DNA of 64,000 bases from Albugo candida. Lineage: Eukaryota > Oomycota > Peronosporomycetes > Albuginales > Albuginaceae. The notes beneath the pieces are model-generated. The model made no database searches, was not told where the DNA came from, and saw only the letters and a list, made by a program, of their open reading frames with translations. This document shows positions 34,214 through 46,207 of the stretch, piece by piece; positions within the stretch are counted from its first letter, which is position 1; each line of letters opens with the position of its first letter. The stretch lies in contig CAJNAR010000160.1 of assembly GCA_905220665.1 (NCBI GenBank), positions 124,001-188,000 of the forward strand. Reading direction: 5' to 3'. A program made the position numbers and the translations under genes.

Positions 34214-36560
34214 ATGGTTCAAGTCGACATATCGACACAACCCAGGGTGCTAGCGTCCACTTGTAGTGACGTGGCAACCCTCATGAGTCACCCAGTATTG
34301 GGTGATTGCAAGCTTGTTGATGATTCGTCACCCCTGTGTGATGACGTGGAAAGTACCCCCACCCCCAGTTTGACGGTACAGGGTGATACCGGTACTACCG
34401 GTGTATGATGTGGTACCGGTGGTACATGTGGTTCTGTCGTTACCTCGTCACAGGGTGACCCAAAGGAAACTGCAACTGCAAGTGTGGACGACACTAAAAG
34501 TCCCGCTCTTGCTGACATTATCAAGTCGCAGGAGTCCTTGCATAAGGACCAGGCTAGAGCTCGAGCGAAATTTCGCGTGGAGCTCTCAAAGCCGAAAGCC
34601 TCGGATATCGAGGCCATACTGCAGCTATATGCTGATGGGGAGCATCCGAATTGGTCGGTTTTGTCTGCGAAACTGGAAGCAGCAAGACCTTTCCAAATCC
34701 GGAAAGCAACTTTCCCCATGGTCTTGGAGACGGGTCAGTCCTTGACACGTACTTCAAATGGGAAAATTTTATCCTCTCTGATGCGAGACCACGGCAATCC
34801 GGTCTTTGAAAGTTTACTGGAGAGCCGGTTAATCGCTCAAGTACCTAAAATGCCTGGGGGAAACATCAGGGTGATGGTCACAACGGCTGATGCCTGCCAA
34901 CAGTTGGAGTGAGTGTCAGCCGGTGACTATCCTTGGGGAAAAGTACTTTTTTCGGGAGTTTGATACTCTTGAAACAAAATACTACCTCGATGTCTTCGGC
35001 GTAGGCGTGGAGGAGGAGCGGAACCACATACTCCGCGCTCTTCACCAACTCGGATGTCAAGTGGTGTATGACACCTTTCGCGAGACCATTCCCACTAAGG
35101 AAGTGGAGATGTCGACTTGGCGAGTTTACTTTGGTTGTTTGACGTGCCCCCAACAACTGGTTAGAGTTGGTAAAGTGGTTGAACAAATCGCTTACGACAA
35201 ACAACTTTACCCAGTAAGGGGAAAAAATGCTCCTATTCCAACGGAACGACCACGTTTTGGTCAACGTGGTCCTTATTTCTTGGATTTGGGTGATACAGCA
35301 GCCACGGGAGCACGGCAACAACAAACCAACAAGCAAGAGAAACAGCAAAACCAGAATCAATCTGCAACTCCGATTCACAGCAAACAAAAACAAAAAAAGC
35401 AACAAAAACAAGCAACCGAACCAGCGGCACTTGTGGTGCCACCACAAGCGGTAGTGAATCCAGTTCCCAGTCAAGAATTGGAGACGAGGACACCTGAAAG
35501 GAAGCTCTCCGATCAAATCTCGTCGGAGCTCAACACTCCTCCCACTATCACACCACCAGGAGCATCAGCTTTGTTGCAACCCACTCCTCCCATCCTCCAA
35601 CTGACTAGTCAGTCATACTCACAACCGCGGGTGGAGCGGGATGGCGATGTATCCATGAAGTTGGCATGGACGAGTGACAACGTAACCGGGTGGAGCCGTT
35701 CGAAAAAATGGTCTCCAAAGCACCACCTCTTGCGCTTCCGAAGTTAGCGACGTGTAATTATTTTGCTGTGCTCGCAACTATGGAGGTAGAGATCGAAGCA
35801 GTAAAAGCGGTTGCCAATCCGGAGAATGGGAATCGAGTTCAAATCATCCCGTGAAAGCACGGATGACACAAGAGGTGGCCACCTCGAACGAGCCGGCACA
35901 CTTTTATCAGAAAAGGCACACAACGATCGAGAAATCGGAGCGACCAACCCGACTTGGTGAAATAGGGGAGCTAATGGAAATCGATTCTAAAAATGCCCTT
36001 CACTCCCTCCGACCAGACAAGCTGGTTCAAGTGGATGCTTGCATCCCTCATGTGCGAAAGCTAATCCAGTTCTGCACAAATCCGGACAAAATCATCCGAG
36101 CGGCACTTGATCATCCGATCACGATGGATGGTGTCCTACTAGCGTGTATGGAGTCGAATGATAAAGCGTTGGATGAATTGGCGCATCTGCTCATGATAAA
36201 TCGGGTTTTTGCAGCGTACAATCTCGGTGAAGATGTTACGTTTGCGACGCGATGGAGTCGCCATGTGGTGGAAAAGTTCCATCAAAACGATCTGTCTTTC
36301 TCGAGATAGTAATGTCGTGGTGGACGTCAGTACCGGACATCGTCATCGGTTTGACTCGAGCAATGAAAGCACTCGCGCTGTTGGAACTTTTATTTATGTG
36401 TACTGCTCCAACATTCTACGCAAACGATCACTGGATCCAATATCTTATCGATGGACCGGTGATTTGGATTCCGGGTCATCATTGTCTTTTACTTCCAACC
36501 AATGTGATCATATCCTTTTTCCGCTCCGATGTGGACATAAAGTGTAGGTCTCTATGATTT
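34214..36560 (+). pseudogene. LINE 1 ORF1 remnant
   Basis: The frame starts at ATG 34,214, has a stop at 34,406, resumes in the same frame (34,484-34,912), shifts frame near 34,890 and runs to 35,747. It continues in further frames (35,851-36,309, then ~36,290-36,545). The middle holds WRVYFGCLTCPQQL (near 35,116), recalling the short nucleic-acid-binding segment of oomycete LINE ORF1 proteins, and then a Gln/Lys-rich stretch. The last part is hydrophobic and resembles no domain I know. ORF1 products bind element RNA. Confidence 0.6.
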
Positions 36561-36582
36561 GGAGGTAAATGTCGCGGACTTC

Positions 36583-36861
36583 TCCATGGTGACATCGCAG
36601 GGGTCCGTACCCAGCTCAGTCGGTTAACCACTTGAGCGCACGGACCCCCTGCCGGAGGTCGTTAGTTCGATTCCCGGCAGTGTGGGCAGCGGTTTGAGCC
36701 CACCCAAGCAATAAGCTTGGAAAATAGCTGCCTCCCTAAGTTTGAAGTCAGACTTAAAGTGATATTCACACGGTCAGGGACTCATGATAGGATAAGGAAG
36801 GTAGTTGAAAAACCCAGATAAACAGTGTAACGAAATCCTTGACAATCCATGGTGACATCGC
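36583..36861 (+). mobile_element. tRNA-derived SINE with perfect 16-bp target duplication
   Basis: TCCATGGTGACATCGC occurs at 36,583-36,598 and again, identically, at 36,846-36,861, framing a 247-bp element. Its head (GTACCCAGCTCAGTCGGTTAA at 36,606-36,626 and AGTTCGATTCCCGGC near 36,664) resembles a tRNA A and B box, as expected for a pol III-driven SINE. The perfect duplication shows it inserted after the LINE and fairly recently. A second copy, reversed, lies at 33.2-33.5 kb. Confidence 0.9.
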
Positions 36862-36959
36862 TGAACTTTCAGTCAATCTCAGCTTTTTTCCAGAGGAACA
36901 TACAACACTTCACCTCTCACAAGATGGTGAAACGAGGTTGATTTCTGGTCCACTTCAGC

Positions 36960-39120
36960 TTGAATGCTAAGGGTACCTCGATTATTTCAACGTGGAACAA
37001 TATCTCAGCACTCACGGTGAATGTCAATGGAATTCATAAAATGGTCATCTTTTTATCGACCACATCCTATCACAACACTCCATTTGTTGTGTTCAAGAAA
37101 CCAAGTTTCACGATCACAACCAACTGGACTCATTTTAGTTTTTATTATCCTCAAAAATGCAGCACAAAATGTTTGTCAATGATCACAACAGTGCTTTTCT
37201 CCATCCGACTCAAAACCGCAGTGGCGGCGTCATGACAATCCTTCGTTCGGACTTTCCCGGTTATACAACAGCTGAAGAACTCACCGAACGATGCATTCGA
37301 AATCGTTATTTGGTTCTGCGTCTTCTCATTCACGATGCACCGGTGTATATTCACAATGTATATGCACCGGTCAAGGCCGAGGAACGAGTGGGTTTTTATG
37401 AGTTATTGCTTTCCAACACTTTCGAATCGACCGCAACACATATCGTATTTGGTGATTTCAACACACAACTCGATCCAGCTATCGATGCTTCGAGTGGAAC
37501 AATTCGACACGAACCAAGTCGATTAGCGTGTTTGGAATGGCTTTCACAGTTGGGTGTGGTAGACGCTTGGCGAATCCAACATCCGACTGAAAAAGTATTT
37601 ACAGGACCATTACCGCGCAAGAATCGACTTGATTACATCTGCATGTCGGAAGAGCTATTCAATATGGTATACAAAACCTCTGCGTATTTTCGTCCACGAC
37701 ATGCCGGAGATCATCTGGCACAACAAGTAACTTTTGCAAATCCAACTGAATCTCCGGGTCGAGGATATTGAAAATGCTCATTACGACTATTTGAATATCC
37801 ATTGGTTGTCGAAGCAATCAAATTGGAAGCGAATTTGGTGCTCGAACAGTTGCGGACAACTTCGATCCCGGTAAAATGTGGGAAAGTTGAAAGTCAAAAA
37901 TCAAGCAACAGCTTCAAGGAATCGAAGAAAAGGTTGCACAAGATAGCCGACGTGATGTTGGTCTAACCAGCGTGTTTTGGAAGTCGCAGCAGCTCGATAT
38001 CGCATTCACGACACCAATGAGTCACGGTACTTTACGAATCGAGTCTTATATTCGAATTCAGTCGAAAACAATGCGAAATACAACCAAGATGAAAGCTTCG
38101 ACGATCATGTGAAGCATATGGAGAACTCTTCCAAGCATTTTTTTCGCCCTCCGGATAGTTCTTGTCGTCGCGTGCCGATCGAAAATGTCATCAAAAAATG
38201 TGGTACCGTGATATCGAACCCGAGGGAGATTATTGACGAATTCAGAGATCAATGGGGTGGTGTCATGGGCTCTGTTTTTAGCTCCGAGACCGACTCGGAT
38301 ATCCATGTGAAAGAAAGCAAAAAAAGTTACTCGATTCGATTCAAGTTTCCCTTGCCTCAGCAGAGCAAGACCGTCTTTCAACTCCCTTAAGTACGACCGA
38401 GATGGCGGAAGCGATCAAGCACATGCGGAGTAGTTCTTCTCCAGGTATGGATGGACTACCAGCAGCATTTAATCAGCTTGATCCGGAAACGTTTGGCGAG
38501 TGTTTAAAGATCGTGTTCGAATATCAGCTGGAAAGAGGAAATTTACTCCGATCACAACGTCACTCAGCAATCACACTTTTATACAAGAAAGGATCACGAG
38601 GTGATCCTGGCAACTATCGACCGATCGCACTGCTTTGCGTCGATGTGAAAGTACTTTCAAAAGTGTTGGCGTATCGATTGCAACGTTTTTTTGCCAAAAT
38701 TGATCCATCAAGATCAAAAAGCATTCGTGCGAGGAAGGTCGATGCATCACCATAATCGACATCTGACCGATATCCAAGACTTGGTCACTCATCGTAGGGA
38801 GGAAGCATATGCGACTTTTCTCGACTTTGAGAAAGCTTCTGATCGAGTCAATTGGACGTACATGTTTCGCGTTTTGGAAAAAATGGGCGTTGGAAAACGT
38901 TTCATCGACTGGGTTCGTCTTTTGTACAATAACACAAAGGCGTAGTTGATGATCAATGGAAATATCACACCGTCCATTACACCACAACGTGGAGTGAAAC
39001 AAGGCGATCCTCTCTCAGCATTACTTTTTCTGATGACGATCGAACCTTTGGTAAATCTACTACGACAACATGAAGAACATGGCATTAGCTTGACGTTGAG
39101 CGATTTGATTGGCTATATGT
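36960..39120 (+). pseudogene. LINE 1 ORF2 remnant: APE endonuclease and partial RT
   Basis: Begins with ALTVNVNGIHK (near 37,012), the usual first strand of the APE endonuclease. After a frameshift a 204-codon run (37,157-37,771) carries HNVYAPV, VFGDFNTQLD, RLDYICM and a HAGDHLAQQ catalytic-histidine region. Downstream, in broken frames, the RT shows SSSPGMDGLPA (38,434-38,465), NYRPIALL (38,611-38,634), KAFVRGR, ATFLDFEKASD and GVKQGDPLSALLF (39,000-39,030). Similarity is lost near 39,118, before the YxDD active site. Confidence 0.85.
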
Positions 39121-40011
39121 GAGATTTTTTTGGTGTCCTCTGAATGGCTATCCTATTTTTGGGGTTCATTTTTGGGCCGGCCAAAATCATGCTGCTTGAG
39201 CCAAATCCCTCGAAATCTCGGCTTTAAAAATCCCATATCTTCGCCAAAAATAAACCAAACATAAATCTGCTCTGTAATCTTATAGCTTTGAAACTTTCTA
39301 TCTCCTCTAACTTAAATGAGAACACCGTGTCGTTACACCACTCAGATATCCTCAATACATGGAAACCGATACCACCTCCCGCTAATTTCCTTAATTGAAT
39401 GGAAACCGGTCTCGCCACACACCCTAAATTTCAAATATTCCTCGCTTCGCTCATGTGTCGCTCCTAACATATGTGATGCTGGAAGTTTGAAAGGACGTAG
39501 TTTTAGCGTCGAGAAATTAACCTCTCGATGCGTAAACAGCAATCTCATTGTACAGCCGTAAATATTTGCAGCGAAAAGTATCATTAGTACGAAAACAGAA
39601 AGTAGGAATAAATGAAGGTTGGTGACCACGAGATAATTGAGATGGAGCTTTAATAGTTAGCAGGATATAATTTCTAAAAAAGGCGTGATAGGTATCAAGA
39701 AAATGAATCCAAAATCAGAATGAGTGACGTAACCAAGCACACCAGTTCATGAGGTTGATTGCTGACTTGTATCGCAGCTAGACTTATTTTAATTTAAGGT
39801 ATGTGGCGATACCGGTTCCACTTCAACTCAGAGGATTTAGAGGGTGGCGCTACCGTTTCCTAGTTTATTTTTAATTTTGGGGATTTAGCGAGTGTGACGA
39901 TACCGATTCCCATTTATTTCGTATATTTAGCGAGTTTAACGATACCGGTGTTCTGATTGAAGTTAGGGGCTGTGGCTATACCAAAGGTGTGTGTGGCTAT
40001 ACCGAATCCCT
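39121..40011. repeat. Non-coding tract with degenerate GATACCG-type repeats
   Basis: No gene. At 39,800-40,010 a word of the form GTGGCGATACCGATTCC recurs about six times with variation (near 39,804, 39,844, 39,896, 39,937, 39,970 and 39,990), spaced 20-50 bases. It lies just outside the ~105-bp repeats of the MULE 2 relic, and a similar word (GTGACGATACC) is at 49,031, beyond MULE 3, so it may belong to that element's terminal region. The left part (39,121-39,780) is unassigned. Confidence 0.5.
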
Positions 40012-40021
40012 ATAATTATCT

Positions 40022-40340
40022 TGGGGAATCGTTATTCAACCCCGAACTTTTTTTTTATCAGCCCCTACCCTTCATAAATCAATTGAACTCGTGGCCTCTG
40101 ATTGGTCTGAATAAATACGAGTTATAAATAAGGGAGCCCGCTAAACAGCCCCCAGCCTCCATAAATAAATAGATGGGTGGCCTCTGATTGGTTTAAACAA
40201 ATATAACAGAGTGAATACAATAAAATTAGGAGAATCGTTATCCAGCCCCACCCTTCATAAATTTATGAAAACCGGGGCCTCTGATTGGTCTGAGTAGATG
40301 CAACGGACTTAAATACAATAAAATCACACTTCAACTCATC
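40022..40340 (+). repeat. Three tandem ~105-bp subterminal units of MULE 2
   Basis: Units near 40,022-40,125, 40,130-40,228 and 40,231-40,330 each contain an (A)ATCGTTATCCAGCCCC-like start, CATAAATnAAT, GGCCTCTGATTGGT and ACAATAAAAT. Inverted copies lie at 46,290-46,515. Long subterminal repeats are common in MULEs and may bind transposase. Confidence 0.7.
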
Positions 40341-40489
40341 AGACCCAACCTTCAGCAATGCATGCCACCTTCGCTGCTTCGATGGAATACCTTGAGACAA
40401 CTTGGATGGTTTACAAGGAGCGTTTTTTGTGCTATCCTACACAATAGGCGTCATATGGGCATGTACTAACTTTTTACAATATTTGGGTG

Positions 40490-40814
40490 GAGAGCGTTCA
40501 TGCTGCTCTCAAAAAATGGATCTCTGTGTCAACAGGTAATCTGTATTGTACGCTAATTGTGCTGGCAAAAGTTACATTTATCTGACAATTCATTTATTGT
40601 ACGTCATCTACTCTCAGTGGATTCAGCAGTTCGCCTTGCTTACGATGGCCAGCTTGCTGTCATTGTGCAGCAAATGCAAACAGCACCAACAGCACCAGCA
40701 AAATCTGCAGCAGTAGATTTAGATATAGACCTAGCCAATCTTAATATTGTAAAACCGCTTCTTAGAACATATATTCAAAAAAGGGTACTCTTTTTAGCCA
40801 ATCATAACTCGTAA
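40490..40814 (+). pseudogene. MULE 2 transposase C-terminal fragment with probable intron
   Basis: GGVESVHAALKKWISVSTG (to ~40,541) is followed by GTAATC...CTCAG (40,542-40,617) and then VDSAVRLAYDGQLAVIVQQM. Comparison with the continuous MULE 3 sequence (NGDLLTVETACKLACEGQLASIRQQ) suggests the separating bases are an intron of about 76 nt. The fragment ends at a stop at 40,814. Most of the transposase is missing. Confidence 0.5.
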
Positions 40815-41463
40815 TCATATATTAGAGTGCTATATTTAAGGGTGAGGGCTGGTTAGCGAAAACTGCGGGCTGGTTAGCGGCCCTCATAAATAAAATCAAA
40901 ATCATGGAAATAGTTATTTAGCACCCATCCTCCACAAAATAATAGATTGCAAATTTTGCAAACAAAAAATGGATCTCGGTGTCAACAAGTAAGTTGTATT
41001 GTATGCTGATTGTGCTGGATGCTGTCATATTTATCTGAAAGTTCATTCATTGCAGGGGGTCTAATCTCAGTGGATTGAGCAGTTCACCTTGCATGCAAAT
41101 GTCAGCTTGCTGTCTTTGTGAATCAAAGTACAAAGCAACGGACTATAGTATAAATGCAGCTTGGTTTCATGCTTCTAGAGGTGATGGGTAATAATTGTCT
41201 GCGCGCTGCTCATAGTCAGTACCAGCAGCGGCTTAGTGATGACGGATATTCTCAAGATTTATAGACTGTTGCGATGTGCATGTAATTGCGATTACGTACA
41301 ATTAACTGAAATTAACTGCAGCTTCAAATTTACTTATAGGCTTGTTGACATACACAATGGGCTATCCTTGCGCCCATGTTTTTTGTCATTAAGTGGTACC
41401 TTCGTTTACCTTCGTCTGTTGATGATTTTGATCAGCATTGGTGACTGGTACACCAACAGCACC

Positions 41464-41647
41464 TGTTAGTTGCTGGCACTAGATCAGTTTCAAGTAAAGA
41501 AAAAAACTAAATATATTATGAGCTTATGATCTTCGAAATGCTCGCATGTTGGTTAGCATGTATTACTCAGTTACAACCATGAGGTGCTCCGCCGTTCTTA
41601 GGGTCACGTTCTTGATACATCATCAGTCGCGTCGTTTCCTTTCTACA
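41464..41647 (-). repeat. Copia 2 LTR (3', left)
   Basis: Starts TGTTAGTTGCTGGCACTAG and ends near CTTTCTACA. It shares GAAT/CTAAATATA, GCATG, CATGAGGTGCTCCGC and CAGTCG-TCGTGTCC-like blocks with the right LTR, but the order of minor blocks shows indels. CAAGGAGTG on the minus strand next to it may be the polypurine tract. Confidence 0.7.
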
Positions 41648-42120
41648 CTCCTTGCCGGGATGTAATTAGACCAGCGAGATTAGCGAGATCACCTCACGTA
41701 GCTCCGTCAATCGCAGCGCAGCGAATATCTTGTCGAGGAGCTTAGCTCGCATAAATCGCGACTCACAATACACCCCCTTTATCATCTTTTTCTTTTGGTA
41801 ATCCTAGATGAATTTGAGACGTACAGCGATGTCTTTTCTTTTTTTGCGCTATCTTCACCTTGTGTTTGCTCATTCGGAGATTAATTGTCGACATGCGTCA
41901 GCATCGGACTGGTCACGGGCACTATGATTTGTCTTGTTCAGTCCTATCAAGTCACGCGATGCAGCTACAAACTCGGCCTCCATTGTAAATAACGTCACGC
42001 TTACTTGTTTTCAACACGTCCAACCGACAGCCATACGAATTCAGCATATAACCTTTCCACTTACAGATTTTTGTTCCGCGTGACCTGCCGCGTAATCTGC
42101 GTCGCTGTAGCCTTCGAGAA

Positions 42121-42940
42121 CTATTTTTTGTGAGCTATCGTCTCCATTGTTCCTATTGATTCAAACTTCCGGTCGATGGTCCCCTTTAAGTAGCGAACAA
42201 TTCTCTTCCCCACCGCCGATCTCGAACCCTCGGTGCATGCGCTCGACTGCTGGAACGGTGCACAGCGAATGCAATCTTCGGTCTTGTACATTGAGACAAC
42301 CACAGTGGGCTTCCAGAATAATTGAAACATCTTCACAGTCAGTCGTTCTGGTGTACCATCAGCTGGTAGTAAATTGCCGTCGTTTTCTCCGTCTTTTTCT
42401 TCAATAAAAGACTTACGTGCAGAATTAGCTTGCTCCAGGCATAGTCAAGTAAGCAATACGCGGAGGAGATGCGTTTGATCCAGCAGATACCCAGTATTCT
42501 TGGCATAAGCTACACCAATGCCCAGAACCTTAGTCACTTCACCGGGATCCTTTACCTCAAGGCACTTCATGTCACTGAAGAATTGTTTACGTCCCAGACC
42601 CTATTAGCAGTTACCGAAAGCTCGTCCACATAGACGACCACCGGCGTGATCGTTGATGCATCAACTTTCGATTATCAGAAACTGTCAGTGTAGCACTGCA
42701 CGAATCCAACTTGAAAAGTGTGTCATGCAGCAGCTCTGCCAACAACCGTCCAGCCTGCTTCAGCGTATACAGGCTTTCTCGAAGCTTCAGCGCCACTATG
42801 CTCTTATCACTTGGGCCTAAGGTCTTCAATTTGTCCTCTTCTAACTCAATTCCCTGCGGCATGTGAAGCGCGATCTCGAAGCCTTCATCTATATCTGCTT
42901 TAACGTAAGCATTAGAAACATCACCGTGTCGATCCGGCAC
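42121..42940 (-). pseudogene. Copia 2 RT and RNase H remnants
   Basis: The frame 42,940-42,611 reads RHGDVSNAYVKADIDEGFEI, then SLYTLKQAGRLLAELLHD, matching Copia reverse transcriptase just before the catalytic box. The YVDD motif is not continuous, although a V-V-Y-V-D-E-L-like remnant is visible in a shifted frame at 42,612-42,640. The frame 42,336-42,121 with VGKRIVRYLKGT is the segment that precedes RNase H. Both are broken. Confidence 0.75.
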
Positions 42941-43490
42941 CCCCCCCCCATAATCTCACCAATGCCAGCACTATCTTTGCTGTCATTATTTCTATTACGG
43001 CACTGAAATTCATGGTGTAATTCAGCCATATTTCTGCTCGTTTCCGTATGCCAGGAGTCTCGCCTTGAATCGCTCCAACGTCCTATCCGCGTGCCCTTTA
43101 GTCGTAAAACCCTTTTGGAACGCAGCAGCTTCTGTCCAGAACTTCGGAGTGTTACTTCCCACGTTCCGTTTGATTAGAGTGATTCAATTTCGAAGCGCAT
43201 CGCTTCGCGCCATATAGCAGTATATTTAGTGCGTACCTCTTCCTTGTATTTCTTAGGATCTCTTACCAAGTAGACCATTTCAACTGGTGCATGCTTGAGC
43301 CAATGTGCCGAGTGGTCATACGCATTTCATTCGAGTATCCTGGGTGAAAATTGGCCTTCCCCACCAGATGTGTTTTCTTGACATTCTACACTTTTCCGCA
43401 TGCAACGCGCTTGGACGATCTCTTCGAAGTCCCTATAGTTTCCTTCCGCTTCGAAGCCGTATCTTTCTTATGCAGAGCGTAGCTATTTCT

Positions 43491-44627
43491 CTAATTTTCG
43501 GATTCCTTCAATTTCCATGGTCTCACATTTCTTATATGCTGAGTCGTTATGACCAATTGTTCACGGGGTAGATATACCTTAAACCCTTCGGTCTGGTCGT
43601 ATGCCTCCCCACGATTATTCCGACCTCGGCGCGCGGTATCCACGATTTCTTTCCTGGATCGCGATGAGCCGTGCACGATCTTCCAAGCACCACGATATCA
43701 GCAATACTGGGATTCTTACCATTAAGGACTTCGATTGGAAAGGTCCGATTCAAATTGGCGTTGCTTGGGCTGCGGTTCAGAACGTAGGTTGCGTATTGCA
43801 CTGCACCGCTCCAGAAGTGCAACAGTATGCCACTGGCAGATATCATGCATTCCACCATATTGATCACTATACAACACGTTTATGAGATGAGACTACGTAT
43901 CATGATCCCAATCTTTCTGTCTACAGAGATCCGAAGATATAGACGGAAGCGTTACCGTTCAGTCCTGTTCATGCATTCTGCCTTATTATTTGGATGGTGG
44001 ATTGCCAGCTTCACTTACTTGTTTGTTCACCCAATCGTCTTGCAGAACATGTCAACATTCCGATATTCACCACTGCCGTACGTTCTGAGAATGTGCATCT
44101 TGCGATCAAACGTGCGCTCGAAAAAAAGCCAGAAGTTGTTCAAACATTTTCGCAGCCAGATTCTTCTTTCACGCAACAAATATTCTGCAGTAGTTGGACC
44201 AATGATCGACAAAGTTGATCATATATCGGTTACCTCATCGAACCGTTGGAGCCATGGGCCCCTTAGGTCACTGCAGATGACTCCTCCAATCCGATCAATC
44301 GGTATGCGACCCCGCTATTCTTCTTGATTGTGCATGCTTAGATTGTTTACCTTGAGCGCAGGTAATGCAGATTGGGCGGTCAGTTCAACGACCAAGTTTC
44401 CACTGTCTGACATCTTTTCAACCACTATCGGCAGCGAGCAGGGCTCCATAAACTGCTTCGTTACTACTCGGTGCATCCTTTCCACTCTGTGTATACACGC
44501 CTTAAAGCTCGATATTCTCCTTTTCAACCCCAAACACTCGTGCTCTATCACTAGTACGACTCAACTAGCGACGCCCGTCTTCGTAGCTCAGCGCAACACC
44601 TTTTTTTTCGCGTTTACTGTACGATAG
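43491..44627 (-). pseudogene. Copia 2 integrase remnant
   Basis: The minus-strand frame 43,867-43,547 carries FWSGAVQYATYVLNRSPSN, IEVLNGKNPSIADIVVLG and a C-terminal GIIVGRH stretch, the classical end of the Copia integrase core. Upstream fragments (44,551-44,315) correspond to the zinc-binding or GAG-pre-integrase region but are strongly decayed. Confidence 0.7.
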
Positions 44628-45063
44628 CGTATTGTGGCTGAGGTCGTTTGCATAGTAGACGTCGCTTAATGGGATCAAGTGCAGGACATTGTCCACAAAG
44701 GCTCGCAACGATACTGGACCCAGCTTTGTGACCTTGATAGATTGATTATCAGCGACATTACCTTGTCAAAGCAATCAGCCGAATCTATCAGCATGCTGAC
44801 ATTCATCACCAGATGCCTGCTAGCGCCACTACCGAGAATCCAGATCTGCTCTCTAACATGTATGGTGGTGCCAATACTTAAAGCAAATGAACCTGAATAC
44901 CACCGGATTTTTTCTTGAATTCTTTCTTGGTATGCACGAGCTGATTGGCACCCCCTGCATTGTCTTCCATAGTCGGAACTTGATGCCTCTTCCGTAACAT
45001 TAACACTGCGAACATTTATTCATCCTTAAATGGGTTGTCGCCCTCCACTAACCACAAGTGAAT

Positions 45064-45881
45064 CTACATCGTGATCAAACGTACTGGTGAAGTCCCCCAT
45101 TTTTCATGCCGGCTTGATGTAGTCAGTGCGACGACGATCGAGTCACGTTTGCATGGCTCGTTTGACCTCCGGAGTGGCCCCTTCACATATGTACTGGAGC
45201 ACAAATCGATCCGGGCAGCTCGCCAAGCTTTCTGTGGTGACCACGTACTGATACTGCTCCATACAAGACCGATCATTTGGCTTACGAGCCGGCATGAATC
45301 CTTTAGTTTGCTTCACAGCGATTTCTCCATTGACACCTCTACCATCTTGTTCCTTTCGTGTTCAACTGTATGCTCTTCTGATGACCAGACTCCTTTCATC
45401 TTGTGGAAATGCTTTGTAGCACGTCGATCCAGATAACGCCTAAGTGTCCTCCTCTTGTATTCTTTAGGCCATTCAACTCCACTCAAGCGCTGGGCTACGC
45501 CTATCTCTTTCAGCAACTGCATTGCGTATTCCTGAACCCTGCTTCAAATCTTTTGTATTCTTCGTTCCCAGCAAAGCGCTCGACAGACAACTTCATATCG
45601 TTGACGGTCGGCATCTTGACCCCAAAGTCTTCTGGCGGGTAGATCTTCTGCCTCGGCTGGGCCTAAGCTTGCGCCGTGGGGAAATATTGCTGTTGATACT
45701 ACTGCATACCAAACCGCACATGAACACCCATTGTTTCACTGAGCGAGTCCGCCCCGGTACGAATTCGTGAGGCAGACAATAATTGGCTAGATACACTCGA
45801 TCCATTCCTCATACGGGTATGAAGATCTGCAGAAGGCAGAAGAGCACGCTCCACGCGTTCCCAAGTCAAGTACGGCATCAA
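45064..45881 (-). pseudogene. Copia 2 gag remnant
   Basis: Short minus-strand frames (45,881-45,593 and 45,522-45,313) of basic, charged residues between the 5' LTR and the integrase region, in the place of gag. Assignment is positional; no zinc knuckle is readable with confidence. Confidence 0.4.
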
Positions 45882-46035
45882 ATTACCAATGAGTTTTTCT
45901 TACTTCTATCCAGACAATCTGCACCATTCTCGGAGCTCCCGCGTTCTTTCTCTTGAGAGATGTTCACGCTGTCGCTTTTCGTCTGATATGGGCCAAGAGC
46001 ACCGGGGGAGCTGCTGGAGAGTCTGACAGGGCCTT

Positions 46036-46051
46036 GGGTCCATAACCTGTT
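46036..46051 (-). other. Half-tRNA(iMet) primer binding site, Copia 2
   Basis: On the minus strand AACAGGTTATGGACCC directly follows the 5' LTR; its core GGTTATGGACCC resembles the initiator-tRNA anticodon-loop complement. This is the same type of primer site as in Copia 1. Confidence 0.65.
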
Positions 46052-46207
46052 AGTTGCTGGTACTAGCTCAGAATCAATTGAATAAAAACTAAATATAAAT
46101 CCAGCTAATGCTCTTAGAGTTGCTTCGCATGTCCTTTACCATAGATCAGTCGTGTGCAGCCATGAGGTGCTCCGCATTTCTTAGTATCGCGTCGTGTCCT
46201 TCCAGTA
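46048..46207 (-). repeat. Copia 2 LTR (5', right)
   Basis: Starts TGTTAGTTGCTGGTACTAG and ends near CCTTCCA. Homologous to the left LTR over most of its length, shorter by about 25 bases. Confidence 0.7.

Larger units (their letters stand above)
33456..39120 (+). mobile_element. APE-type non-LTR retrotransposon (LINE 1), 3'-truncated
   Basis: Tandem 5' units, a long ORF1, then ORF2 with apurinic endonuclease and reverse transcriptase domains. A SINE has inserted between ORF1 and ORF2. Similarity stops around 39,118 within the RT domain, so the YxDD box, the rest of ORF2 and the 3' tail are absent. All frames are broken. Confidence 0.85.
41464..46207 (-). mobile_element. Ty1/Copia LTR retrotransposon 2, degenerate
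   Basis: Minus-strand element of ~4.7 kb between LTRs at 41,464-41,647 and 46,048-46,207. GCACC flanks both ends (41,459-41,463 and 46,208-46,212), a likely 5-bp target duplication. A half-tRNA primer site adjoins the right (5') LTR. Domains in minus orientation: gag (45.9-45.1 kb), protease/integrase (44.6-43.5 kb), RT (42.95-42.6 kb), RNase H (42.35-42.1 kb). All are broken. It interrupts the MULE 2 relic and is distinct in sequence from Copia 1. Confidence 0.85.

Noticed and set aside
34288..35516. Long minus-strand frames opposite LINE ORF1
   Set aside because: Shadow frames of the Gln/Lys-rich ORF1; Leu/Val-rich translation arises from the complementary codons.
36606..36690. Possible tRNA gene within the SINE
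   Set aside because: A and B boxes are present, but spacing and stems do not give a full cloverleaf, and target duplications show that it is a mobile element.
39118..39160. LINE 1 RT continuing to a YxDD box
   Set aside because: After GVKQGDP and a short helix the sequence loses all RT similarity and stops in every frame.
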